A stretch of 64,000 bases of DNA from Nonlabens xiamenensis (lineage in GTDB: Bacteria > Bacteroidota > Bacteroidia > Flavobacteriales > Flavobacteriaceae). Position 1 is the stretch's first letter, and every line of letters starts with the position of its first letter. This document shows, one piece after another, positions 16,797 through 24,973 of the stretch. The notes under the pieces were generated by a model that ran no database searches, was not told where the DNA came from, and saw nothing but the letters and a program-made list of their open reading frames with translations. The position numbers and the translations under genes are program-made. The stretch spans positions 1 to 64,000 of the forward strand of contig NZ_RMVE01000001.1 in NCBI RefSeq assembly GCF_003865345.1. The letters run 5' to 3'.

Positions 16797-17845
16797 ACGT
16801 CCTGATTTTTCTGGTCATGTTCGTCTGGATTTTCATCGGCACTATCCTTGGAATCTAGATTTTCACCTTCATATTGCGTGCGTTCACTAATGGCATTAAG
16901 ACCTTTCTCTTCTCTGAGGAATCTGGCAAAAATCTCTTGGTAACCGTGTGTGGTGATAACGTTTTCACAACCTGTTGCCTCGATACTTTGCAATAAACCT
17001 TCCCAATCGCAATGGTCAGACAAGACGAAACCTTTATCAATGGCACGTCTGCGTCTGGCTCCCCTAAAGGTCATCCATCCACTGGCGCTAGAGGTAACGT
17101 AGGGAACCATTCGCCTCATCCATGGTGATCCGTGCGCACTGGGCGGCGCAACAACGATTTGCCCCACCAATTCATCCTTTGTGGTATCTCGAGTGATCAA
17201 ATGTGTTGGTGGAAGATCCAACTGGTGACGTAGTACTTCGGTCATTTTATACACCGCTCCATGACAGTAAATTTTCAGGTGTGAAGTATCTAAATGTTTA
17301 ATCACACGCTGTGCTTTTCCCAAAGAATAGGCAAAAATGACCGAAGTTTTCCCTTCGGCATTGTTTTGTGCACACCAGGTATTGATATCATTCATCACTT
17401 GAGCTTGGGGCTGCCATTTAAAGGCCGGTAATCCAAAAGTACATTCCGTGATAAAAGTATCACACTGGACGGGTTCAAAAGGCACAGAAATACCGTCATT
17501 CTCTACTTTATAGTCTCCAGTAAACACCCAGACCTCTCCTTTATGTTCCACCCTTATTTGTGAAGAGCCTGGAATATGTCCTGCCGGAAAAAAAGAAAAA
17601 TTTACATTATTGATGCTAAAACTTTTATCGTATTCGACCTCGGTTACCTCAATATCTCCCAGCCGATGTTTGATGATGGGTACATTGTCCTTGTGGGTGA
17701 TATATTGATGATGCCCCCATCTGGAATGGTCAGCATGCCCGTGAGTGATCAATGCTTTTTTCACAGGTTTCCACGGGTCGAGATAAACTCCAGCTTGTTT
17801 GCAGTAGATACCTTTATCAGTAAATTGAAGTAATGGATCCCTCAT
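16793..17845 (-). CDS. DNA ligase-associated exonuclease (metallo-beta-lactamase fold)
   Basis: 350 aa. ITHGHADHSRWGHHQYITH is the HxHxDH motif of the metallo-beta-lactamase fold; VFTGDYKVENDG and FVLSDHCDWEGL supply further metal ligands in the beta-CASP-type arrangement. The family (TIGR04122-like) is defined by its linkage to ATP-dependent ligases and probably trims DNA ends. The C-terminus is acidic and low in complexity. Stop and the ligase start overlap by 4 nt, so translation is coupled. Confidence 0.88.
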   Translation of the reverse strand: MRDPLLQFTDKGIYCKQAGVYLDPWKPVKKALITHGHADHSRWGHHQYITHKDNVPIIKHRLGDIEVTEVEYDKSFSINNVNFSFFPAGHIPGSSQIRVEHKGEVWVFTGDYKVENDGISVPFEPVQCDTFITECTFGLPAFKWQPQAQVMNDINTWCAQNNAEGKTSVIFAYSLGKAQRVIKHLDTSHLKIYCHGAVYKMTEVLRHQLDLPPTHLITRDTTKDELVGQIVVAPPSAHGSPWMRRMVPYVTSSASGWMTFRGARRRRAIDKGFVLSDHCDWEGLLQSIEATGCENVITTHGYQEIFARFLREEKGLNAISERTQYEGENLDSKDSADENPDEHDQKNQDV

Positions 17846-17933
17846 GAAATAAAGTTAAGGGCATCCTCTGTCACTACGAAAGGATTAAGAAGAGTTTATC
17901 CTTTCGGCATTCTACATGGCTGAGATCAATAGT

Positions 17934-18497
17934 TCAATTGACCGCACTTGAGTCCACAGATCCTTCAGCGGCCTCTTGGTCTGCCAGTCGATCAAGCTCG
18001 AGATCTTCTAGTAACTGTCGTCTGTTCTCGTCATACTCGTTGACTTTCCAATTGATCTGATCTTTGAGTTCGTCCAGTGCTTGAATAATATCATTAAATT
18101 TTTCCGCCCTCACCTCTGGATCCTTAACTGTGTAATCTAGATAAGACAAATAAATTCCCAATCGTGTTTGTAGTACCTTAATCCGGGAGAGAACAGGCTG
18201 ACTATCTACATGATCAACCTGAGTATCTGCCATCTTCTGGGCTGCAGTGACCAACTCACGTGTAGCAGCCACAGAATGGTCATAATTTTCCAGCCGGGTA
18301 GAAAAGTCGACGTATTCGGGCCATTCTGACATTTGCCGACTTGCTTTTCCGATCAATTCAATACCCGGTTGTCGCAGCTTTATATCAGCAAAGGAGACCT
18401 TTTGGGTAGATGATGTAACCACTTCCACTTCTTTTTTACAAGAAAGCAGGAGGCACAGCATTATCAGGCTTCCGAAAAAAAATGTCATGATTCTCAT
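17934..18497 (-). CDS. hypothetical coiled-coil lipoprotein
   Basis: 187 aa from ATG 18497 (another ATG lies at 18488); the longer frame to 18551 adds non-signal residues. The signal peptide ends in LLLSC, then KKEVEVV. The rest is mainly helical and charged (KVLQTRLGIYLSYLD, KFNDIIQALDELKDQINWKVNEYDENRRQLLEDLE). Likely envelope-anchored; no family recognised. Confidence 0.6.
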   Translation of the reverse strand: MRIMTFFFGSLIMLCLLLSCKKEVEVVTSSTQKVSFADIKLRQPGIELIGKASRQMSEWPEYVDFSTRLENYDHSVAATRELVTAAQKMADTQVDHVDSQPVLSRIKVLQTRLGIYLSYLDYTVKDPEVRAEKFNDIIQALDELKDQINWKVNEYDENRRQLLEDLELDRLADQEAAEGSVDSSAVN

Positions 18498-18643
18498 ATG
18501 ACAAATATGCTTATAATTGACGCAAAAAAAAAGTGATGTAATATGCGACACTTCTCTACCACGTATAGCGGATCTTCATACTTTAACAAAAAACGTCATT
18601 CCATCAATTCTTTAAGAACTTTATCCCTTTTTATTTAAGGATT

Positions 18644-18659
18644 CGCTTTCGCGAAAGCG
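18644..18659. repeat. iterated palindrome CGCTTTCGCGAAAGCG
   Basis: Perfect 16-bp palindrome between a divergent gene pair, 54 bp before the tdh promoter. First of eight copies in the window (one with a mismatch). Confidence 0.9.
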
Positions 18660-18688
18660 ATATCCGCCAAAACTTTAAAACTATTAAA

Positions 18689-18720
18689 TTGATGTGCCTA
18701 ACCGACCTTTTTTATCTTTG
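18689..18720 (+). promoter_or_regulatory. promoter of the threonine dehydrogenase gene
   Basis: TTG at 18689-18691, 21 bp, TATCTTTG at 18713-18720; the ATG follows 15 bp later at 18736. Confidence 0.65.
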
Positions 18721-18735
18721 TAACAAAGTAGAGAA

Positions 18736-19680
18736 ATGGCAAAAAAAGTCTTAGTCATCGGCGCCTGTGGGCAAATTGGAACAGAGCTCACAATGCGCTT
18801 GCGAGAGATGTATGGTGCAGAGCAAGTGATTGCCAGTGACATCAGGGAGGGAAATGACCAACTCATGCAATCCGGCCCGTTTGAGCAGTTGGATGCCATG
18901 AACAAAGAGCAAGTAGAAGATGTTTGTCTGCACTATGAAATCGATGAGGTTTTTTTAATGGCCGCGATGTTGAGCGCCACTGGTGAAAAATTCCCGAAGA
19001 AAGCCTGGAATTTAAACATGGATTCCTTGATGAATGTGTTGGATTTAGGGCGTGAGGGCAAAGTGGAAAAAATATTTTGGCCGTCCAGCATTGCGGTTTT
19101 TGGCCCAACGACGCCAAAGGAAAACACGCCCCAGCATACCATCATGGAACCTACCACAGTCTATGGGATCAGTAAACAAACTGGAGAGCGCTGGTGTGAA
19201 TATTACCATAACAAATATGGGGTGGACGTACGATCGATCAGGTATCCGGGATTGATTTCTTGGAAAACCCAACCTGGAGGTGGTACTACTGATTATGCCG
19301 TGGATATTTTTCACCAAGCGATATCCAAGGGGTCTTATGAATGTTTCTTAAAGCCCGACACTGCGCTTCCAATGATGTATATGGAAGACGCCATTAGAGC
19401 CACGGTTGAAATCATGAATGCAGACCCGACTAGCATCAAAGAAAGATCTTCTTATAATTTAAGCGGAATGAGCTTTACACCGGAAGAAATAGCTCAAGAG
19501 ATCAAAAAGAATCTACCTGAATTTTCCATTAGCTATCGACCCGATTTCAGACAAGAGATTGCTGATAGTTGGCCTGGCTCCATCGATGACCAACAGGCGC
19601 GAAAGGATTGGAATTGGGAACATAAATACGCCCTGGACAGCATGGTACAGGAAATGTTGCAACAATTGAAGACCGATTAA
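18736..19680 (+). CDS. tdh: L-threonine 3-dehydrogenase, short-chain (SDR) type
   Basis: 314 aa. NAD-binding GACGQIGTEL near the N-terminus, YGISKQTGE with the catalytic Tyr-x3-Lys, and SIRYPGLISWKTQPGGGTTDYAVDIFHQA, a stretch characteristic of SDR-type threonine dehydrogenases described from flavobacteria. It oxidises L-threonine to 2-amino-3-ketobutyrate with NAD+. Length is typical. It stands alone; a 2-amino-3-ketobutyrate CoA ligase is not next to it. Confidence 0.88.
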   Translation: MAKKVLVIGACGQIGTELTMRLREMYGAEQVIASDIREGNDQLMQSGPFEQLDAMNKEQVEDVCLHYEIDEVFLMAAMLSATGEKFPKKAWNLNMDSLMNVLDLGREGKVEKIFWPSSIAVFGPTTPKENTPQHTIMEPTTVYGISKQTGERWCEYYHNKYGVDVRSIRYPGLISWKTQPGGGTTDYAVDIFHQAISKGSYECFLKPDTALPMMYMEDAIRATVEIMNADPTSIKERSSYNLSGMSFTPEEIAQEIKKNLPEFSISYRPDFRQEIADSWPGSIDDQQARKDWNWEHKYALDSMVQEMLQQLKTD

Positions 19681-19710
19681 TTTTTTACAGTAAGGTAAGT
19701 CACCTATTCC

Positions 19711-19718
19711 TATATTTG
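19711..19718 (+). promoter_or_regulatory. -7 box before the TerB-like gene
   Basis: TATATTTG 25 bp before the ATG at 19743. No clear -33 TTG is visible. Confidence 0.45.
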
Positions 19719-19742
19719 TAGTTCCTAAATCATTAAAATACT

Positions 19743-20168
19743 ATGTCGTTTTCCAGCTTATTTGAATCTGGCGAAAGCACCAGAAATAAAAGTCACTTTG
19801 CCTCCATGGTCAGCCTGGCCCAAGCCTCGGGAATGGACAAGGAGGAATTAGAGGTTTTGGAACGTTTTAAGTCCAAACTTGATATATCAGATGCGGATTA
19901 TGAGGCTATTCTAAAAAATCCATCCAACTACCCGATCAACCCACCCAACAACTCAGATGAGCGCATTCAGTGGTTGCACGATTTATTTAAAATTGTTTTT
20001 GCAGATCATGAAATGCAAGAGGCGGAACATAAACTCTTAAGAAGGTATGCGACTGCAATTGGTTACAACGATGCGGATGCCGAATACCTAGTACAGCGTT
20101 CCATTGAGATTTTCAGTGGCCATATGAACCTGGAAGATTACCGTTACTTGCTGAACAAAGACCGATAA
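19743..20168 (+). CDS. TerB-like helical protein
   Basis: 141 aa, all-helical. Residues about 17-40 (HFASMVSLAQASGMDKEELEVL) and 77-120 (WLHDLFKIVFADHEMQEAEHKLLRRYATAIGYNDADAEYL) show the repeated acidic helical hairpin of TerB/DnaJ-associated proteins; FADHEMQEAE is the usual conserved acidic patch. The family name comes from tellurite resistance, but lone flavobacterial homologues have no assigned job. Confidence 0.65.
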   Translation: MSFSSLFESGESTRNKSHFASMVSLAQASGMDKEELEVLERFKSKLDISDADYEAILKNPSNYPINPPNNSDERIQWLHDLFKIVFADHEMQEAEHKLLRRYATAIGYNDADAEYLVQRSIEIFSGHMNLEDYRYLLNKDR

Positions 20169-20173
20169 GCGCT

Positions 20174-21658
20174 CTACTGAAACTTTTTTAAAGAAAGCCT
20201 TTTATAGATGGTGGATAGTAATTCGTCATCCGTATAAGGCTTTCTTAGCACATCCTTAAAGCCTGCCTTACGCAATGCTGCCAGCCTGTCTTTGCTGCTT
20301 TCTGTGGTTAAGGCTATATAGGGTATTTTTTTATTGGCTTCACTGGCGTACTCTTTCATCAGCTCCATCAAACCTATAGCATCGAGTTGCGAGAGGTTAG
20401 AAGACATGAGTACCAAATCATATTCATCGCGCTCCATAGCTACCAATAATTCTTTGGGATCTGTAAAAACGACAGTATCAAAATTACCTGAATGAACCAA
20501 TACTTTAAGTGCGGTAAGTTGGGTGGCATGATTATCCTCTACCAAGACCAATCTTATTTTTTGCTCCAATTTAATTTGGTCCTGTTTGATTAGTTTTTTC
20601 TCAGTTTCTGGTTTCCTTATAGGAACAATTAGATTCAGATCCATCACTTGACGAAGCTCTTCTTGATTTGAAGTCACATCTTTTAAACCACCACCCATCA
20701 ATGAAATGAGTTCGCTGGCAATAGCGTACCCCAATCCCTGCTGGTTCTCCAGGGCAGCCTTATTGCTTTGGGAAACTTTCATACTACTGGGGCGGTTTAC
20801 GTTCCATACAAACCTTAGGCTTGATCGATTGGCATGCCTTTGATTCTCCTCCACCCTAAGGCGGATAGTTCCTCCGTGGTTAAAGAATAATTTATTCTCA
20901 AATAAGTTGGTCAGTATTTGATCTAATCGTCTTTCATCTACCCTTACCAACCCAGGCAACGCGTTTGGATCCATGGTCATTTCAAAAACAGAGCCCTCCC
21001 TTTTGGCCCTTTGCTGGAATCTGAACTCGAGATCCTTTAAGAAAGAGCTCAATGATATCGGCTCTTCTTGTAAAGACAGCTTTTTGTTCTTCAGGAATGA
21101 CAATTCCATTAAGTCGTCAGACAATCTTTTCAACTTAAGACTTTGATCACTGATAGCTTTTACCAATTGCGTCTGCTCTAGAGGTAGTTCCGCTTTAAGT
21201 AGGAGAGATGAAAACGAACCCACCAACGTAAGTGCGCTCTTTAATTCATGGGAGAACCCAGAAAGAAATCGACTTTGAAAAATATCTTTTTCCTGCAACC
21301 AATGGTTCCTCATTTCCAGGATCTCATTAAAGATCAAAGATTCATTCTTCTGCTGTGCAACTTCCTGTACCCGCTCGTAGAATAAAGTATGATCCACGAC
21401 AATCAGGCTACCTCTATTATCCTCTCGTATGTTGATTATTACATCAATCACCTTGTCCCCTATATGAACGGCTTCAAGCTCGATCTGTTCAGTTTGCGTA
21501 TGAAGCAGGTGGTAGACCGATTCAAAAAACGGATGTTGTTCCTGTAGCTTTAATGAATCATCTAATTTAAGAATAGGTGCCCCAGCGTTGATAAAACTTC
21601 CGTCGGCTTCCACATCGATGATCTGTTTAGGCTGAGCTTCTGAATATTGCTTTTTCAT
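20174..21658 (-). CDS. degenerate hybrid histidine kinase / pseudo-receiver
   Basis: 494 aa. Residues 1-100 look PAS-like. The H-box FSHELKSAL keeps His137 but has Ala where HExxxP normally has Pro. The ATPase-like part keeps an N-box-like helix (LDQILTNLFENKLFF) and GLGYAIASELISLMGG, but the D-x-G-x-G motif is absent (FVWNVNRPSSM in its place). The C-terminal receiver (from about residue 367) keeps the acidic pair LVEDN, a Thr and Lys (LRKPY), yet the phosphoacceptor Asp is replaced: DLVLMSSNLS. So it is probably a scaffold or output partner rather than a working phosphorelay. Its ATG overlaps the stop of the upstream GTPase gene (ATGA), linking it to that module. Confidence 0.75.
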   Translation of the reverse strand: MKKQYSEAQPKQIIDVEADGSFINAGAPILKLDDSLKLQEQHPFFESVYHLLHTQTEQIELEAVHIGDKVIDVIINIREDNRGSLIVVDHTLFYERVQEVAQQKNESLIFNEILEMRNHWLQEKDIFQSRFLSGFSHELKSALTLVGSFSSLLLKAELPLEQTQLVKAISDQSLKLKRLSDDLMELSFLKNKKLSLQEEPISLSSFLKDLEFRFQQRAKREGSVFEMTMDPNALPGLVRVDERRLDQILTNLFENKLFFNHGGTIRLRVEENQRHANRSSLRFVWNVNRPSSMKVSQSNKAALENQQGLGYAIASELISLMGGGLKDVTSNQEELRQVMDLNLIVPIRKPETEKKLIKQDQIKLEQKIRLVLVEDNHATQLTALKVLVHSGNFDTVVFTDPKELLVAMERDEYDLVLMSSNLSQLDAIGLMELMKEYASEANKKIPYIALTTESSKDRLAALRKAGFKDVLRKPYTDDELLSTIYKRLSLKKFQ

Positions 21659-22146
21659 GTTCCCTTGTAAATAAGGATCTTGGCCATTTTTTCAAATAAG
21701 CGAGCTACGTTGTTCCCTTCTTTAGCGCTGACCAGTATATCTAAAAAAAACAACTCTTCTTTTTTTTCTGCAATCGAGCCTTTGGGTAATAAATCAGATT
21801 TATTCCCTACACAAATGATGGGTATATTCCCAAAGTTCTTGCGCAGATATATTTTATGTTCTTCAATATGTTCGTAGGTCTTTGGTCGGGTCAGATCGCA
21901 TACATAAACAAATCCGTGAGTTCCCAAAAGATAGGCTTTTCTGATGTTCTCTACTTCATCGGTTCCCTCGGTATCCCAGATAATTAAGTTGACAGTTTCA
22001 TCCTTTAGCTCCACAGTTTTCTTTAAGATATGAACGCCTATGGTCACCTTGTATTCCTCTGAAAATTCTTCTTCCACAAAACGACGGATCAATGAGGTCT
22101 TCCCCACCCCAAAACTTCCTACGATTACAATTTTCTTTGCAACCAT
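21655..22146 (-). CDS. small Ras/Rab-like GTPase
   Basis: 163 aa, a single G domain: P-loop GSFGVGKTS (10-18), effector-loop Thr near 35 (YKVTIGVHI), switch II WDTEGTDE (57-64), NKSD (115-118) and SAKEGNN (140-146). Switch II has Glu-Gly-Thr where Ras has Ala-Gly-Gln, so intrinsic hydrolysis may be low or depend on a partner. There is no lipidation signal. It sits 1 nt after the 275-aa gene and overlaps the pseudo-kinase gene by 4 nt. Like MglA with MglB, it probably works as a molecular switch with proteins of this operon; the process controlled is unknown. Confidence 0.88.
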   Translation of the reverse strand: MVAKKIVIVGSFGVGKTSLIRRFVEEEFSEEYKVTIGVHILKKTVELKDETVNLIIWDTEGTDEVENIRKAYLLGTHGFVYVCDLTRPKTYEHIEEHKIYLRKNFGNIPIICVGNKSDLLPKGSIAEKKEELFFLDILVSAKEGNNVARLFEKMAKILIYKGT

Positions 22147-22147
22147 A

Positions 22148-22975
22148 CTAATGACTAAAGCTGAAGTTTTGAAAATTATTATTCAACATCTGCTCAAGTG
22201 ATGTCTTATCGTGTAGAATCTTTTGGTCGTTGATTAGTTTACTCATTTCCAAATTGAAGTTTTCCAGTTGATTTTCCAGGGTTTCCGTAAAGGTACCACT
22301 TATGGCAGCAGCAATATAATATTTGTGAAAGCTGTGAATATGTATTTCGTATAGATCGTATTCAATGGATTGCAGGTCGTGACCGGTCTCCCTAAAAGCA
22401 TCCTCCACAAAGGCTTTGATCGCCGTGAGCATACCACTGATCATATCTTGATCTACGGTCTCCTTAATGCTATAACTGCCCAACAAGATCCCACTGCCTT
22501 TTTCAATCACATAAACTTGCTCGATCTGTGCCTGGGCTGATTCACTCAGGATGATTTCTCTTTCACTGACACCGCTGAAAATGGACTTGATTTTTCTTTT
22601 CAAACTTTTAAGGGAAAAGACGTCCTTGGTGCTTTTCTCTATATTTTCGGACAACATTTTGATCTCGTTGGAGATGTATTTCTTGATCATCTTTCCCAGG
22701 ATGGGATACAAGGCTTCAACCACCTCATCCTTGGATTCCTCAATTTGTATTTTTAAGGTTTTTGTGATCACTGGACCAAGTTGTTCAGGAATGTTTTGGG
22801 CAAATTCTTCCAGCTCTTCCTGAACGATGGGTGATATCTTTTCCGATAATTTTTGCCTTTCTCTGAGTGTGGCTTCTAATACCTCTAATTTCTCAGAAAG
22901 CTCTTCGGCAAGTTTACGGTCATCGGTGAGGAGAAGTGTTTTAAGTAGGGCCAACTTTTCTTCCTGGCTGACCAT
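22148..22975 (-). CDS. GTPase-module protein with helical N-terminus and possible roadblock/longin-like region
   Basis: 275 aa. Residues 1-140 are largely helical and coiled-coil-like (KLAEELSEKLEVLEATLRERQKLSEKI). From about residue 150 comes a mixed alpha/beta segment, VYVIEKGSGILLGSYSI ... DMISGMLTAIKAFVEDAF ... LYEIHIHSFHKYYIAAAISG. The pattern resembles sensor-like segments in some bacterial OmpA-type and GTPase-associated proteins and could be a roadblock/longin-type fold, the usual partner or GAP of small GTPases. That fold call is inference. No signal peptide. It lies between the coiled-coil gene (6 nt) and the GTPase gene (1 nt). Confidence 0.6.
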   Translation of the reverse strand: MVSQEEKLALLKTLLLTDDRKLAEELSEKLEVLEATLRERQKLSEKISPIVQEELEEFAQNIPEQLGPVITKTLKIQIEESKDEVVEALYPILGKMIKKYISNEIKMLSENIEKSTKDVFSLKSLKRKIKSIFSGVSEREIILSESAQAQIEQVYVIEKGSGILLGSYSIKETVDQDMISGMLTAIKAFVEDAFRETGHDLQSIEYDLYEIHIHSFHKYYIAAAISGTFTETLENQLENFNLEMSKLINDQKILHDKTSLEQMLNNNFQNFSFSH

Positions 22976-22981
22976 ATGGCG

Positions 22982-23335
22982 TTATGCTTTAATTTTTTTA
23001 CCCAGCTCCACCAGGGCATCACCCAACATTTTACGACTGGTCTTTTGATCTTCAAGATCATCCAGACGCTCTTCCAATTTGTTTTCCAGGTCGGTGATAC
23101 GTATGCTTAAATCGGTAGTAAGGCTATCGATGCTTTTACTCAACTCTTCGCGGGTATCCTCAATCAGATCGTGTAGTTCCTGACGTTTGTCCAGTATGTC
23201 TTTTTTGAGCAGTTCAAATTCAGAATTATATTGCTGGATATTTTCTCCAAAAATCAGATTCTTTATCGCTTCCAGTTTGGACTGGCTATCCACCGTAGGA
23301 ACTGATGAGTCTTCAGGTTGCTTCTTGTCTGCCAT
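22982..23335 (-). CDS. small coiled-coil protein, first gene of the GTPase operon
   Basis: 117 aa. Mostly one long charged coiled coil (FELLKKDILDKRQELHDLI ... LTTDLSIRITDLENKLEERLDDLE). No signal peptide or membrane segment. It opens the four-gene run ending in the pseudo-kinase and may be the oligomerising scaffold of the module. It follows fbp at 38 bp in the same direction, so fbp could be co-transcribed. Confidence 0.7.
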   Translation of the reverse strand: MADKKQPEDSSVPTVDSQSKLEAIKNLIFGENIQQYNSEFELLKKDILDKRQELHDLIEDTREELSKSIDSLTTDLSIRITDLENKLEERLDDLEDQKTSRKMLGDALVELGKKIKA

Positions 23336-23373
23336 GTGGTAGGTTTTAGACAGACTAAGTTAAACCAAAAATC

Positions 23374-24384
23374 TTATTTGGGATATTTGGCCATGAACTC
23401 TTCTGCTTTCTTTACCATATTTTCGCTTCCGCAGAAGAAGGGAACCCGCTGGTGTAGCGCATTGGGCTTCAGATCCATAATCCTGGTATGCCCATCACTG
23501 GCCCTACCTCCTGCCTGTTCGGCAATAAAAGCCATGGGGTTACACTCATACAACAACCTCAACTTACCATTACGTGCTCGCGAACTCTTGGGATAAAGAT
23601 ATATACCACCTTTAATCATATTGCGGTGGATATCGCTGACCAAGCTACCAATATATCTACTGGTATAAGGTCGGTCACCTTCTTCTGCCTGACAATACTT
23701 GATGTAATCCTTTACTCCTTGGGGAAAATGCACATAATTCCCTTCATTAACACTATAGATATTTCCATCTTTTGGAAACTGCATGTTGGGATGGGATAGA
23801 TAATAGGTGCCCAGTGCTGGGTTAAGAGTAAATCCATTCACACCATGACCAGTGGTGTACACGAGCATAGTAGAGGTTCCATAGACAATATAACCAGCTG
23901 CCACCTGCATGTTACCTGGCTGTAAAAAATCCTCCAATTGTACTGGAGTACCCACTGGTGTCACACGTCTATAAATAGAAAATATAGTTCCTACAGAAAC
24001 ATTGACATCAATATTGGAACTACCATCCAAAGGATCAATAAGCACCACATATTTATTGCCGTGGTCTCCCCTACTTCCCTTGATGGTGATAAAATCATCG
24101 TTCTCTTCACTGGCGATTCCACAAACAATTTGCCTATTTGTCAAGGTATGGATGAATACATTGTTGGCAAAAACATCCAGTTTCTGCTGGTCTTCTCCCT
24201 GGGTATTGACCTCTCCGGCGCTTCCAGTGATATCGACCAATCCTGCTTTGTTCACTTCATGGTTGACCATCTTGGCCGCCAGCCTGATCGAATTAATGAG
24301 TCTGGAGAGTTCCCCACTACTGTATTGAAATTCTGCCTGGTTTTCAATGATAAATTCGCCCAGGGATTGGTTTTTTGTAGCCAT
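23374..24384 (-). CDS. fbp: class I fructose-1,6-bisphosphatase
   Basis: 336 aa from ATG 24384; a longer frame to 24447 would run through the probable promoter. Metal-binding [22 protein letters not shown] and the substrate-binding [35 protein letters not shown] are the class I signatures. It makes fructose 6-phosphate in gluconeogenesis. Length is normal. A -7-like box GATATTTG lies about 15-22 bp before the start on the minus strand. Confidence 0.95.
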   Translation of the reverse strand: MATKNQSLGEFIIENQAEFQYSSGELSRLINSIRLAAKMVNHEVNKAGLVDITGSAGEVNTQGEDQQKLDVFANNVFIHTLTNRQIVCGIASEENDDFITIKGSRGDHGNKYVVLIDPLDGSSNIDVNVSVGTIFSIYRRVTPVGTPVQLEDFLQPGNMQVAAGYIVYGTSTMLVYTTGHGVNGFTLNPALGTYYLSHPNMQFPKDGNIYSVNEGNYVHFPQGVKDYIKYCQAEEGDRPYTSRYIGSLVSDIHRNMIKGGIYLYPKSSRARNGKLRLLYECNPMAFIAEQAGGRASDGHTRIMDLKPNALHQRVPFFCGSENMVKKAEEFMAKYPK

Positions 24385-24496
24385 AAGATCAAAAGTTGCG
24401 CAAATATCCAATTTAATCGCATCAACTACAACGTTGTAATTGATCATTTGGACAAATTTTATCCCATCCCTTTATATATTTACTCAAATTTTTGTC

Positions 24497-24973
24497 GTGA
24501 TTGAAATTAGAGAAGCCCAAAAATCCGATTTTCCGAGAGTAATCGAACTCATTACCGAACTGGCCATTTTTGAAAAGGAACCAGATGCTGTAGAGATAAG
24601 CATCGAGGAACTGGAGGCCAATGGACTGGGAGAAAATGCATTATTCAAGTGCTTTGTAGGCCTATATGAGGGGAAGATTGAGGGCATCAGCATTTGTTAC
24701 CCTAGGTTTTCTACCTGGAAGGGAAAAACTATACACCTAGAAGACCTAATCGTCACTGAAAACATGCGCGGTAAAGGGCTGGGCAAGGCGCTTTATGACA
24801 AAGTGCTGATTTATGCCCATGAGCAAGGCGTGCGTCGTGTGGAATGGGTGGTATTGGATTGGAATAAAAACGCCATCAACTTTTACGAGCGCACAGGTGC
24901 CACTATGATCAAGGACTGGTACCTGGCACAAATGGATGCACAGTCATTGGAAAACTACATCAACAATTTATGA
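24497..24973 (+). CDS. GNAT acetyltransferase, diamine (SSAT-like) type
   Basis: 158 aa from the GTG at 24497; the frame back to 24440 lies in the intergenic region shared with fbp. IEIREAQKSDFPRVIELI starts the GNAT fold, FSTWKGKTIHLEDLIV is a hallmark of spermidine/thialysine acetyltransferases, and RGKGLGKALYDKV is the acetyl-CoA loop. It probably acetylates a polyamine or similar amine. The stop overlaps the aspartate kinase start (ATGA). Confidence 0.82.
   Translation: MIEIREAQKSDFPRVIELITELAIFEKEPDAVEISIEELEANGLGENALFKCFVGLYEGKIEGISICYPRFSTWKGKTIHLEDLIVTENMRGKGLGKALYDKVLIYAHEQGVRRVEWVVLDWNKNAINFYERTGATMIKDWYLAQMDAQSLENYINNL

Noticed and set aside
18751-19317. Several antisense frames within tdh
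   Set aside because: They are shadows of a well-supported SDR gene with continuous family motifs.
20174-21658. Annotation as an ordinary hybrid sensor histidine kinase
   Set aside because: The receiver lacks its Asp and the ATPase domain lacks DxGxG, so a working phosphorelay is not supported.
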